Shown here: positions 41,701-50,690 of the stretch, one piece after another
Position numbering within the stretch: the first letter of the stretch is position 1
Layout of the letters: the number at the start of each line of letters is the position of its first letter
Assembly (NCBI GenBank): GCA_902784865.1
Contig: CACZWL010000008.1
Coordinates: forward strand, 37,853-101,852
Direction of reading: 5' to 3'
Source of the DNA: an uncultured Bacteroidota bacterium
GTDB taxonomy: Bacteria; Bacteroidota; Bacteroidia; Bacteroidales; P3
Length of the DNA: 64,000 bases
Notes under the pieces: generated by a model
Told to the model about the DNA's origin: nothing
What the model saw: the letters and a program-made list of their open reading frames with translations, nothing else
Databases searched by the model: none
Translations under genes and position numbers: made by a program

Positions 41701-44700
41701 AACGTCTATGGTGGCGGTAACCACGCTGCCGTCGGCTTCTACACCAACAACCTTCGCCGTCCCGGCAAGACCGCTGCCGAACCCTGCGAGGCCCTCGGCG
41801 GTGGTATCCACTTCGCCATCAACGGCGGCACCGTGAAGGGTAACGTCTTCGGCGGAGCCAATATGGCCCAGGTCTACGGCCTCTCCTACGTGCACGCTTT
41901 GGGCGACGCTGTCATCGAAGGTGCCCTCTACGGCGGCAACGACCGCCTCGGTAACGTCCTCTCCGATCGCCCCTTCTACTCCATCCTCCACGATAACAGT
42001 TTCGACATGCAGGCTTCCGACGGTACACTCCTCAATGCTTCGGCAACCAATACCCCCGGCAACACCTCTGTCTACTCCACCTACGTCAAGGTCGAAGGCA
42101 CACCCACCATCAACATGGTTTATGGTGGCGGTAACGGTGCCTACAACTACGACGGCACCCGCCCCGAATACCCCGAAATCGACAGCTACTGCGAAAGCGA
42201 CGGTACCCCCAACCTGCCCGAGCAGTACTCCACCTTCATCGACGTCAACACCTCTGGCGGCAACATCAACTACCTCTTCGGCGGTGGTAACGCCGTGGGC
42301 GTCGTCAATAAGGTCAACGTCCTCATCAACTCCGAACCCGGCTTCACCGCAGTCGACACCATCTTCGGCGGTAACAACCAGGCCAACATGGAGACCTGCG
42401 TCCCCCACGTCGACCTCAAGCGTGGCCAGGTGAACACCGTATATGGCGGCTCCAATGTCGGCCACATGAAAGCCTTCACCAGCGACATCACCGACGCTTG
42501 CGGCGAGGTCGTGAAAGGTGTCTCCTCCTACGTGCTTGTCAATAGTGACGATATCACCGTTCTCGGCGCCATCTACGGTGGCTGCAACAAGGCCGACGTC
42601 CTCGGCAAAGCATTCGTCGACATCCGCAAGACCTCTGACCATGGCGTTGACACCGTCTACGGCGGTAACGACGTATCAGGTATCGTCCGCGGTAACACCC
42701 GCGTCGACATCTCCGGCGGTATCGTCGGCACTATCTACGGCGGCTCCAACGGTTACTACGACTACGTGCAGGTCGACCACAACAACTATGCCGTCTACCG
42801 CTATGGCTCCGATGTTAGCAACCCAGATAACCTCCTCTATGACAACTCTATCGGATCCCCCGTCGTCCATGTGACGCACGTGAATGTCTTCGGCGGCAAA
42901 ACTGCCAACAATGTCTATGGCGGTGGCCGTATGGGTGACTGTAACGTCACCAATGTCATCATCAACGACCAGGCCTGCGGCGACGGCGGCGCCATCATCC
43001 GTGGCTACGTCTACGGCGGCGGCGAGGGCGACACCACGCGCCTCGACAAGGTCCACCGCGGTAACGTCCTCGACTCTACCCACGTCGAACTCCACCATGC
43101 AAAAGATGTCATCGCTGTCGCCTATGGCGGCGGTAAGGGTGGCGACGTGGTCAACACCAATATCTATTCCTACGACACCTGGGACCAGAGCTTCAACAAA
43201 ATATATGGCGGCTGCTGGGGTGCCGACGTCAAGGGCGTCGCCCACCTGGATCTGCGCGCCAACGAGGCCAAACTCAACAGCGACAAGAGTATCTACACTG
43301 CCGAAATGGTCTTCGGCGGTAACGACTTCTCCGGTAACGTCTACAGCACCAACATGGTCATCCACTCCGGCCGCTACGGCAACGTCTACGGCGGCGGCAA
43401 TGGCGACTTTGAATCCAACCTCTATTCCACCAGCTACGTGGCCGATGCCGTGAACAACACCGGCTACACCCGCGCCTACGACCTGAAGGTCCCCAACAGC
43501 GAGTACATCAAAGCCACCATCAATGGCGGCGAATTCAACGGCACTGTCTACGGCGGCGGCCGCCTCGGCACCACCTTCAGCTACCTCAAGGATGATAACA
43601 ATGTCTACTACGAGAAACCTCACTCTATAGACCTCCATCCCCAGAAGATTGCCGACACCAACTTCACTGCCGCTTACCTCGGACCGGCCGCTACGGGTCT
43701 CACCCAGAGCCTCGCTCATGCGGTCTACACCGATCCTCTCAAATATTCCTATATTATATTGAATGTCCACGACGGTCTCTTCAACGAGGATATCTTCACC
43801 GGCGCCATGGGTCGCGACAACCAGCTCATCTATGGTGTCAAGGTCCTCAACATGGACGGCGGTCTGGTCAAACAGTCCATCTATGGTGGTAGCCAGTCTG
43901 TCTCCGACGGCTACAGCCGCAGCGAGTGCGTTGACAGCGAGAACACCTCGCTCCGCCCCTCGTCGATTCTGAACGTCACGGGTGGTACCGTCACCAGCCA
44001 CGCCTATGGCGCTGGCTATAAGGGTTACACCTACGGCTCTGTCTACTTCAACGCTGGCCTCGAGGCCGTCAACAACGCTGTCGTCTACGATACCATCTAC
44101 AACGGCAACCGCGCAGCCTACAAGGTCTTCCAGCCCGGCACCGAGAACAGCCTCTCCGACAATCTGGTCAACAGCAACGACCTCTTCTTTGAGGGCTCCA
44201 TCTACGCTGGCGCCAACTGGGGTCAGAACGACGGTTCCTATATCTTCAACGCCCCCGGCTTCTTCGGCGGCGAAACGCGCATCCTGATCGATGGCGAGGG
44301 TTATGCTACCTCATCGGCTGCCACAGGAAGCACCATGGCAATCAACAACTCGGTCTTCGGCTCCGGCACCTCGGTACTTGGCGGTGATAGGCTGAGCCGT
44401 ATTGACATCCGCAACTATGGTCAAGAGGAGAACTGCGACGCTTCGAAGGTTCTCATGTCCGTCCAGCGCGCCGACACTCTCTTCCTCCACAACACGGCTA
44501 TCGCTTACGAAGGTACCGCTGACGCCAGCACTGCCTTCCACAGCCAGACCTATTCCTTCAAAAATGTTACGTCTGTTAATGCAATCGGTTACAATATTAT
44601 CCACATTAAGTCTCCTGTCGAAAATATAGAGGAACTGTTCTTCTACGAGGATGCCCCCTATAGCGACTACGACCACAACCGTGACCGTCTTGTCTTGGCA

Positions 44701-47700
44701 GATGTTGAAGATTTGACCGAGGGTCTCACGGCCTGCGACGAGATGACGGCTCCTATGTGTACCAAGCTGGGCAACATCAATCCGAATAACCGTAAGTACA
44801 CCGCCCTCATCGCCAGCACAGGTGTCACTGTCGACGTCGAGAGCAATGGTATCACCATCGAGTACGGCTCTGTTCAAGGTTATGCTTATCTCTTTGCTCA
44901 AGAAGGTACCAGACCTATCATCATGGCCCGCATGAAGACCACAACGGTTAATCCCAATGACGGAGGCTTCAGTGCAGGTTGCTCTACGGGCAACGTAACT
45001 ATCAATGGATCCACTGAATTGGAGTACCATAACTATGCTGCCAAGGGTTACCGTTACTGGGCACCTGGTGTGGGCGTAACCCGTAAGGACGTGGTTATCC
45101 TTGCCCACTCCGACCTCAATGCCATCATCGACACCAACCACGCTATCCTTGTGGGTGGTTCCACGACGGAGACTGCCAGCGAGGACCGTAAACTCAGCGT
45201 CGCTCACACGGTATTCTCCCTGCCTCCGGCTTCTTCTGCAGGTTCTTACTATGTGCTCAGCAAAGAGGACGGTGTTGTCATCAACGAGGCCAACTCGCCC
45301 ATGGAACTTATCGATGTGGCTTGGAACCCCACAAGTTGGGATGGTATCACTGGTGACCGCGACAAGTGGACAGCCCGCCAGACTGCAGGTGCAGGTTCGT
45401 GGTACATTCCTGTGGCATCTGATGGCGCTTCGTCCGACAACTTCTCCAGAGAGACCAAAATCACCGAGAACCCCAATTCGACATTTGCCCTTATGCTGGC
45501 GCCGAAGAGCGGCTTCAGCAGTGGTGGTTACCAAGGTACTGGTCGTACCATAATTTCGCCCAGTGGCCACATTAAGGTCTCCAGTAATAACGCTAATGAC
45601 CAGTCAGAAATATATACCACCCCTGGTGCTCAGGCTCAGAACCTGGCACCCGAGATGGAGTTCTTCCTCACCTACGACAACAGCTTCTTCAACGCTATTC
45701 TTAGCTCGGTCAAGTTCACCCTGCTTGAGTACAACAGCAATGGTACACCGACAGGCAACAGCGTCAATGTCGAGGTTTATATTTCGACCATCATCAACGA
45801 GTTGCGCGACATGGAGTACACCCTTATTGCCAAGTACAATGGAGGCGTGTCCAATCACTTTGTCCGCCGCACCTTGCTGCCTGCAACCCTGAAGACCCAG
45901 GATCTTTATGTCAACAAGATTGTCTGGAATCCCACCAAGGCTTCTGAGAATCTTCCCCCGTCAACACCGATAGACGCTCACAGCGACACTGTCAAGTTCC
46001 ACCTTACGAACGACACTACGTACATTTTAAATGATGTCTCGGAAGGCTTCCGTTATGCAGTTGCGATGAAGCCCGTCGAGAATAATGCCACGGATAATCT
46101 TTCAGCCATTGGTTGGAATAGTATCAGAGCTCAGAGTACAGACCTCTATTCTTTGGGATATGCCGATAGTTCTCACCGCTCGTTTAGTATCCGCGTACCC
46201 GATGATAATGGCCTCGTGGCCGACTCCATTGTGCTTGCCGAGCCTAGGTTGATTGGTATCCTCGATGGTCGTGGTATGGCAGGTCTGAACTTCGACCTGA
46301 CGTACAATGGTTCCTATGAGTACGATTGCCGTGGCTGCTATGTGGGTGACATTGTTCTCTCGATGGAGAGCCGTCCCACTGGCACTACCGGTGTGGTGAA
46401 CAATAAGTTCAAAATCACCCTCCATGTGCAGGTATTCCCTGGTGGCGATACGATTTATGTCGCCTCTGCTCCAACCATTACTCGAGCAGGAAAAACCCTC
46501 TCGGCTTATGGTGGTGGGTCTTTCAGCCTTAACGAAAATATGGGTCTCCGCCCCAAATTCTATGTCCGTACCTTCTCGGAAGCCATGGCCATACGCAAGA
46601 ATGGTGATGTGATTTGTATTCTCGATGAAGTGACTATCCCCAGAGGTGTCGATCCCGTCAACATTGAGGGTGCATCAGGCGATACAATCCAGATAATTCG
46701 TTATGAAGGGCACCATTCTGATATGCCTGGCGAGGACGGTGTATATCGTGGAACCATGATTACTGTTGACGGAGTAAATGGGTCGGGGGCTGCTAGCTTC
46801 TCTACTAGGTTTGTCGATTTCCGCGGCAGTCTCACTGCATTCAACTGGAATGAATCAACCCTTGACACAAGGATTGGTGTTTCGGAAACCAAACCCCTCC
46901 TTAGCCTTGACACCAATGTGGTTTATGGCCCAATTATTGCAGTTAAGGGTAGTGCAGCTACTGTCACACTTGGAGATAACACCATTGTTGAAGAGAACTT
47001 CAACATGAGCACAGATGATGCTACCAAGGGCACGATAAATGTCTCTGATAATGGAACTTTGCTACTGACCAATGCTGTCGTACGTAACAATCTCTCGGCT
47101 CCGAACAAGACAAAAGACCTTGACAATCACTACTACCGTAACAACGGTGCCGTATACAGCAACGATGGTATTATTCGAGCATCAGGCATCGTTACGGTAA
47201 CGGATAACTACCTCTATCGTTGGTCAACACCCCCAACCACTGGATATGATACCGTCTTCTGGCGTATCATTAAATCACCAGCGGCAATTGCAGGAGACAG
47301 CGTGACGTATACGATTGGATTGATTCCAGGCATATTCGACAAGCTCAATCTTCCCAAAGCCAATGTCTTCCTCACTCGTACTCCGTCTTCTGGCAGTGTC
47401 GCAACTGACAATATGATAACCGATGACAAGACAAATATTGTTGACGTTAGAGCAAACGCCATTCCTGCCGCAGGATCGAGGATTGGTATCAGCAAGTGGT
47501 TCCCCGGTGAGCAAGTGCGTGATACTATCCGTATTGTCTATGCGAATAATCCTACAAATGCCCGCGTCCCATGGGAAAACGATATCTATCTGTCAGACGA
47601 AGGTTACAACGTACTATATTCTACTGGTATCCAAAACAGAACAGTCTATTTCACGCGCTGCGCCACCTTCCAGCATCAGGTGTATAGCAGAGCTGATGAG

Positions 47701-50424
47701 GACAAGATTCCTAACTCGAATTACAATGTTTATCCGGACTCTACGATGCGTTTCCGCCCCGACCCCAATGCATCCTGCCCGACCCCGACGGATCAGTTGA
47801 TTTACAGTGTCCAGGGTGGTTTCTTCCCCTATACGTACAAGTGGTATGATGCAGGCAATAACTCTATTGCTACCACCCAACGGCCGTCGAACCGGACGAA
47901 CACTCAGGTCTGGAACCAAGTGCGTACCGGCAATACGACTCTCTATAACAATAGTGTCCACGACACCCTCAGACTCCCTGCAGCCGATATGCCGATGGGT
48001 AGCGTTGAGGCACAGGCTAAGTACCGTGTTGAGGCTACTGACGTTATGGGTTGTAAGGTCGCTATGGATGTTACAATCAACTACGAGAAGGATCGCAGCG
48101 TCTCGGAACTCTATACGCTTGAGGCTCCGACTGCCAACTGGAATACCAAGGATACTGGCCTGGTGGCTACCGCCAAGCGCTACTACCGCGGTGTCCAGAT
48201 TACCGCCAAGGCATGGCCTGAGCGTTCCGGCAACTCTATCTCCGCACTGGTAAAGACCGTGGATGAGCTCGAATCTTCTGGAGGCGTCCGTTATGTACAT
48301 ATCGAGGGCGATAGATTGTCCGACAAACTCTTCTGCGAGGGCGATATTATCAACCTCTCCGCCAAGGATACTGTTGATGTCGAATGTGGCAAGTCCTATT
48401 TCGTCATGTGGGACTTCAACCCCTACATGCCGGTCAACTACACCCAGCACAACTACGTCGTTCCTGCCAATGACGCTGAGGTCGTTGCCTACTATGCCCC
48501 CAATAAATACTGGGCTGGCCTGGCTGGCCCAGGTCAAATTGCGACAGACGTATATAATGCTAACGACTTCGCTGGTTACTACTATGGTGCCAATACAAAT
48601 GACCGAGGCACTGCTAACTATGTGACCACTTATAATGGCGACGTGCACATCTACAACAAGATGGGTCTGGCTTGGTTCATCAGTGTCGTCAACGGCCTGA
48701 ACGGAACGACCGCCCGTGAGTTCTACTTCAACAAGGTCTATGTCCACCAGCCGGCTTCGGTCGACGATGACTACGACATGAGCTGCTACTTGTGGACCCC
48801 TGTCGGTACCCCGCAGCACCCGTTCCGTGGCTGGTTCCAAGGCGTCAGCTCCAACCCGTATGACACCACTGCCCTGCCTGAAGGCCAGCAGGTGGTCATC
48901 AAAAACATCATCGTCAATGAACCCAATATGACGAGTGCCGGTTTCTTCGGATATATGGATACGGCGCGTGTACGTGCTATCAAGTTCGAAGGCGCCATGA
49001 TCCGCGGCTCGCAGTATGTGGGTACCCTGGCTGGTCACTCGACTCATGCCAAAGTGAAGAATGTCGTGGTTGCCGATTACGAAGAGAACTCTTCGACGAC
49101 TATCCTCACCACCCATAATATCAGCGGCGGTCTCATCGGTAAGTCGACCAGCGACAATATCAAGGGCTGTAAGGTTGAGACCAAGTTCGTCGGCGACGCC
49201 GTGTATAGCGGCGGTGTGGTGGGCTATGCCAAGGATACTGTAAAGATTACCAATACTGAGAACCACAACACGAGCCGCCTGGCAGGTCTGTATGTGGGCG
49301 GTATAGCCGGTTATGCCGACGGTACGGCACCCCTATCGCAGGGTCTCTTCCGTTCGAAGAGCGCCGGTGCCCCGGTCTACATTGCCAACAACTATGTCCG
49401 CTTCACCACTAACGGCATGTCGATGCGTGCCGGTGGTCTGGTGGGTTATGCCCAGAACGCTATCATCGAGAACAACTATGTGTATGGCTCGGTGACCGGT
49501 ACTGGCTCTGAAGGTGGTGTGGGTGCCATGATGGCGACCAACACTGTGGCCCACAACAACTATTATGCCAAGAACGATGCCAAGCAGGCTGTGGGCATGC
49601 AGATAGGCAATGCCTCGCTCGAAGACAATACCTCGTTTGAGGGTAGCGGTAACAGCGTCACCCTGACCGATAATGTCTATGGTGTGAACAACCTTACGCG
49701 TGTCCTCAACATCTGGGTGCGTGAGCAGAACGCTCAGGGAGGCGACTTCCTGACCTGGCGCAGCGACCTTGATGGCGACAACAATGGCTACCCCCTCTTC
49801 GGCGAGCCCGACCTCATCCCCGTGCGCAGCCAGATTGTTATCGACGGTTGCGAGGAGGTTGAGCATGACGGTGTCATCTATACCGAAGATGCCGAGCTGA
49901 CCTTCAACGTGATTGACTCGGTTCAGATGATTGACAGCACTATGTCGACACTGATCCGCATCCACCGCGGTACCACGACCACGCTGGCCGACACGGCCAC
50001 GCTGGGCGAGGACTACGAGGCCTATGGCTTCTACGTCTCGGCTGCCGAGTCGGCTCTGCTGCAGCGTTCGCTCGACAGCGCCGGCCGTGCCACCATCGTT
50101 CTCACCGACACCCTGCAGACCGAGTTTGGTTGCGACAGCGTGGTGACTCTCACGGTTACCTTCAGCGCTGTGGGCATTGTCGATGTGAAGCCCGTGGCCC
50201 AGGTGAAGGTCTTCCCGAACCCGACACTCGACCAGGTCAATGTGGCCGCTGACGAGATGACGCGTGTGGAGGTCTACGACAACGAGGGCCGCCGCCTGCA
50301 GAACAACGAGACCTACGGCAACCAGCAGGTTACCCTCAGCCTCGGCCGTTATCCCGCCGGCATCTACTACATCCGCGTCCATGCGTCGACTGGTGTGACC
50401 ATCCAGAAAGTAATCAAACGATAA
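38791..50424 (+). CDS. Giant T9SS-exported repeat protein with GLUG-like region
   Basis: A 3,877-residue protein. Starts at 38791, 38809 and 38833 are all in frame; the last gives the best signal peptide (MKSKVLFPLLMLAAVAGLSS). From about residue 430 to 1,650 it carries many imperfect repeats built on VxxVYGGGNxGxV and VFGGGN, each separated by a strand such as THVNVFGGKTANN, a pattern that fits a right-handed beta-helix. A mixed region follows, then a GLUG-like stretch (about 3,370-3,620: GTLAGHSTHAKVKN, SGGLIGKS, YVGGIAGYADG). It ends with a type A T9SS sorting domain (VKVFPNPTLDQVNV, PAGIYYIRVHA). No catalytic motif is seen. It is probably a surface fibre or adhesin. Two small genes follow, likely co-transcribed. 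Confidence 0.9.
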   Translation: MLKTGKMKKNTRQNMKSKVLFPLLMLAAVAGLSSRLQAQTGLYTITNGTLKWVEVRGAGDSVRTDIGYHNGLPRYQTNGSNVTYDLQKGTTYLALDLSGSEPNFRAVSSFSEYCVWKSSGDVGYYWQEWDGYRYYLAGSIEEPMIYKVAMVGMLNSATYWYKWNYGAGIDKSYVRAGDYHVSRYWLMYDGATWRMSCESQERPETINWPSADPAVTNKEWFCSNSAMSGYAGTGAVVMPVTLTEEPASIHRPGGVNVGLKDVNLSATTISYISNEPIVATPEYFPTAAGTYQYTPAYRIYTEETRRLGINLTESSRTTDTYGAAGVPTTRNIYYWEDGTTTRSGSNPPSSSSINISPSDVRKLDFTLSNNAKRYLSVVVDTPTNPRATITCIAAPEVATTVSITLTVTTSQGISESVTKEFTILPDVNRDIKTTSEKSVFVSGYVFGGGRMADVEGNTDVVVNNCDTISMVFGGNDIGGRVTGGSNVLIGTDLTTAEKPIGIGSVYGAGNGYYHYPSRSTGVGQPIGECFQYIAAANISTWNNSDVVAENSASDLFVPTIRNTVVTVNSRYAVIDSLFGGARNANVGYTDVVADTATSVRINDGIIFAVFGGNNVGGCLQTGKPTGLYVTGDYDEPGKNAPVPILNSFYTNYGRDFGIRYVFGGGNKVFHNGDITMVITGGMIDSVFAGGNSADVKSTFCEVNCDGSNTIYYNHTVATLPASFDPASHQPERWVGARGRYNVRALFGGNNMADMNTIPDLKFEAGGIGAVYGGGNQGDMVYDDPTYATLRQNIRDSINVSLAKFTGDATTYIKAPVEGVSTYVHLVPSDHDKLFIDYVYGGCRSANVLTSTLVDMEGGKVGAVFGGCNISGDVGSTISAHGRGMAGTYVHISGGDVLNNVYAGANGYYHCAEGERLSAAKYVAGVNFTDNEGTPFDAFDDYIGYYRPTHNYTHLLISQTSDKVDHTIIYGNVYGGGNHAAVGFYTNNLRRPGKTAAEPCEALGGGIHFAINGGTVKGNVFGGANMAQVYGLSYVHALGDAVIEGALYGGNDRLGNVLSDRPFYSILHDNSFDMQASDGTLLNASATNTPGNTSVYSTYVKVEGTPTINMVYGGGNGAYNYDGTRPEYPEIDSYCESDGTPNLPEQYSTFIDVNTSGGNINYLFGGGNAVGVVNKVNVLINSEPGFTAVDTIFGGNNQANMETCVPHVDLKRGQVNTVYGGSNVGHMKAFTSDITDACGEVVKGVSSYVLVNSDDITVLGAIYGGCNKADVLGKAFVDIRKTSDHGVDTVYGGNDVSGIVRGNTRVDISGGIVGTIYGGSNGYYDYVQVDHNNYAVYRYGSDVSNPDNLLYDNSIGSPVVHVTHVNVFGGKTANNVYGGGRMGDCNVTNVIINDQACGDGGAIIRGYVYGGGEGDTTRLDKVHRGNVLDSTHVELHHAKDVIAVAYGGGKGGDVVNTNIYSYDTWDQSFNKIYGGCWGADVKGVAHLDLRANEAKLNSDKSIYTAEMVFGGNDFSGNVYSTNMVIHSGRYGNVYGGGNGDFESNLYSTSYVADAVNNTGYTRAYDLKVPNSEYIKATINGGEFNGTVYGGGRLGTTFSYLKDDNNVYYEKPHSIDLHPQKIADTNFTAAYLGPAATGLTQSLAHAVYTDPLKYSYIILNVHDGLFNEDIFTGAMGRDNQLIYGVKVLNMDGGLVKQSIYGGSQSVSDGYSRSECVDSENTSLRPSSILNVTGGTVTSHAYGAGYKGYTYGSVYFNAGLEAVNNAVVYDTIYNGNRAAYKVFQPGTENSLSDNLVNSNDLFFEGSIYAGANWGQNDGSYIFNAPGFFGGETRILIDGEGYATSSAATGSTMAINNSVFGSGTSVLGGDRLSRIDIRNYGQEENCDASKVLMSVQRADTLFLHNTAIAYEGTADASTAFHSQTYSFKNVTSVNAIGYNIIHIKSPVENIEELFFYEDAPYSDYDHNRDRLVLADVEDLTEGLTACDEMTAPMCTKLGNINPNNRKYTALIASTGVTVDVESNGITIEYGSVQGYAYLFAQEGTRPIIMARMKTTTVNPNDGGFSAGCSTGNVTINGSTELEYHNYAAKGYRYWAPGVGVTRKDVVILAHSDLNAIIDTNHAILVGGSTTETASEDRKLSVAHTVFSLPPASSAGSYYVLSKEDGVVINEANSPMELIDVAWNPTSWDGITGDRDKWTARQTAGAGSWYIPVASDGASSDNFSRETKITENPNSTFALMLAPKSGFSSGGYQGTGRTIISPSGHIKVSSNNANDQSEIYTTPGAQAQNLAPEMEFFLTYDNSFFNAILSSVKFTLLEYNSNGTPTGNSVNVEVYISTIINELRDMEYTLIAKYNGGVSNHFVRRTLLPATLKTQDLYVNKIVWNPTKASENLPPSTPIDAHSDTVKFHLTNDTTYILNDVSEGFRYAVAMKPVENNATDNLSAIGWNSIRAQSTDLYSLGYADSSHRSFSIRVPDDNGLVADSIVLAEPRLIGILDGRGMAGLNFDLTYNGSYEYDCRGCYVGDIVLSMESRPTGTTGVVNNKFKITLHVQVFPGGDTIYVASAPTITRAGKTLSAYGGGSFSLNENMGLRPKFYVRTFSEAMAIRKNGDVICILDEVTIPRGVDPVNIEGASGDTIQIIRYEGHHSDMPGEDGVYRGTMITVDGVNGSGAASFSTRFVDFRGSLTAFNWNESTLDTRIGVSETKPLLSLDTNVVYGPIIAVKGSAATVTLGDNTIVEENFNMSTDDATKGTINVSDNGTLLLTNAVVRNNLSAPNKTKDLDNHYYRNNGAVYSNDGIIRASGIVTVTDNYLYRWSTPPTTGYDTVFWRIIKSPAAIAGDSVTYTIGLIPGIFDKLNLPKANVFLTRTPSSGSVATDNMITDDKTNIVDVRANAIPAAGSRIGISKWFPGEQVRDTIRIVYANNPTNARVPWENDIYLSDEGYNVLYSTGIQNRTVYFTRCATFQHQVYSRADEDKIPNSNYNVYPDSTMRFRPDPNASCPTPTDQLIYSVQGGFFPYTYKWYDAGNNSIATTQRPSNRTNTQVWNQVRTGNTTLYNNSVHDTLRLPAADMPMGSVEAQAKYRVEATDVMGCKVAMDVTINYEKDRSVSELYTLEAPTANWNTKDTGLVATAKRYYRGVQITAKAWPERSGNSISALVKTVDELESSGGVRYVHIEGDRLSDKLFCEGDIINLSAKDTVDVECGKSYFVMWDFNPYMPVNYTQHNYVVPANDAEVVAYYAPNKYWAGLAGPGQIATDVYNANDFAGYYYGANTNDRGTANYVTTYNGDVHIYNKMGLAWFISVVNGLNGTTAREFYFNKVYVHQPASVDDDYDMSCYLWTPVGTPQHPFRGWFQGVSSNPYDTTALPEGQQVVIKNIIVNEPNMTSAGFFGYMDTARVRAIKFEGAMIRGSQYVGTLAGHSTHAKVKNVVVADYEENSSTTILTTHNISGGLIGKSTSDNIKGCKVETKFVGDAVYSGGVVGYAKDTVKITNTENHNTSRLAGLYVGGIAGYADGTAPLSQGLFRSKSAGAPVYIANNYVRFTTNGMSMRAGGLVGYAQNAIIENNYVYGSVTGTGSEGGVGAMMATNTVAHNNYYAKNDAKQAVGMQIGNASLEDNTSFEGSGNSVTLTDNVYGVNNLTRVLNIWVREQNAQGGDFLTWRSDLDGDNNGYPLFGEPDLIPVRSQIVIDGCEEVEHDGVIYTEDAELTFNVIDSVQMIDSTMSTLIRIHRGTTTTLADTATLGEDYEAYGFYVSAAESALLQRSLDSAGRATIVLTDTLQTEFGCDSVVTLTVTFSAVGIVDVKPVAQVKVFPNPTLDQVNVAADEMTRVEVYDNEGRRLQNNETYGNQQVTLSLGRYPAGIYYIRVHASTGVTIQKVIKR

Positions 50425-50464
50425 TAGTAGAAACTGAACCACAAGAGAAAAAGGTTTAAAGGAT

Positions 50465-50671
50465 ATGAAAAAGAAACTTTATATCATTCCTCAGATAGAG
50501 TCCTATCTCTATCAGGCCGAGGAAGGCTATCTGGTCACCGTAGCCCTCCAAAAGGACTACGTGTTGATAGAAGGCAACGATAACACAACCCTGCGTTCGT
50601 CGGACGAGCTGACAGAGATGACAAGCACCGAAGGCGAGTATGATTTCGCGGATTGGGATCTCACGTACTAA
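50465..50671 (+). CDS. Small acidic protein between two surface-protein genes
   Basis: A 68-residue protein (MKKKLYIIPQIESYLYQAEE at the start), 40 bases after the giant gene and 19 before the lipoprotein gene. It has no signal peptide. The acidic C-terminal half (SDELTEMTSTEGEYDFADWD) is probably disordered. The KKKLYIIPQIE start resembles short proteins seen beside fimbrillin-like or GLUG proteins in Bacteroidales, without a known role. It could be a chaperone or a small export-linked factor. Confidence 0.6.
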   Translation: MKKKLYIIPQIESYLYQAEEGYLVTVALQKDYVLIEGNDNTTLRSSDELTEMTSTEGEYDFADWDLTY

Positions 50672-50690
50672 CCTAGTATAATAACTGAAA

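Noticed and set aside
40120-44300. Repeats in the 3,877-residue protein gene as a CRISPR array
   Set aside because: They are coding, unequal in length and differ at the third codon position, so they reflect protein repeats.
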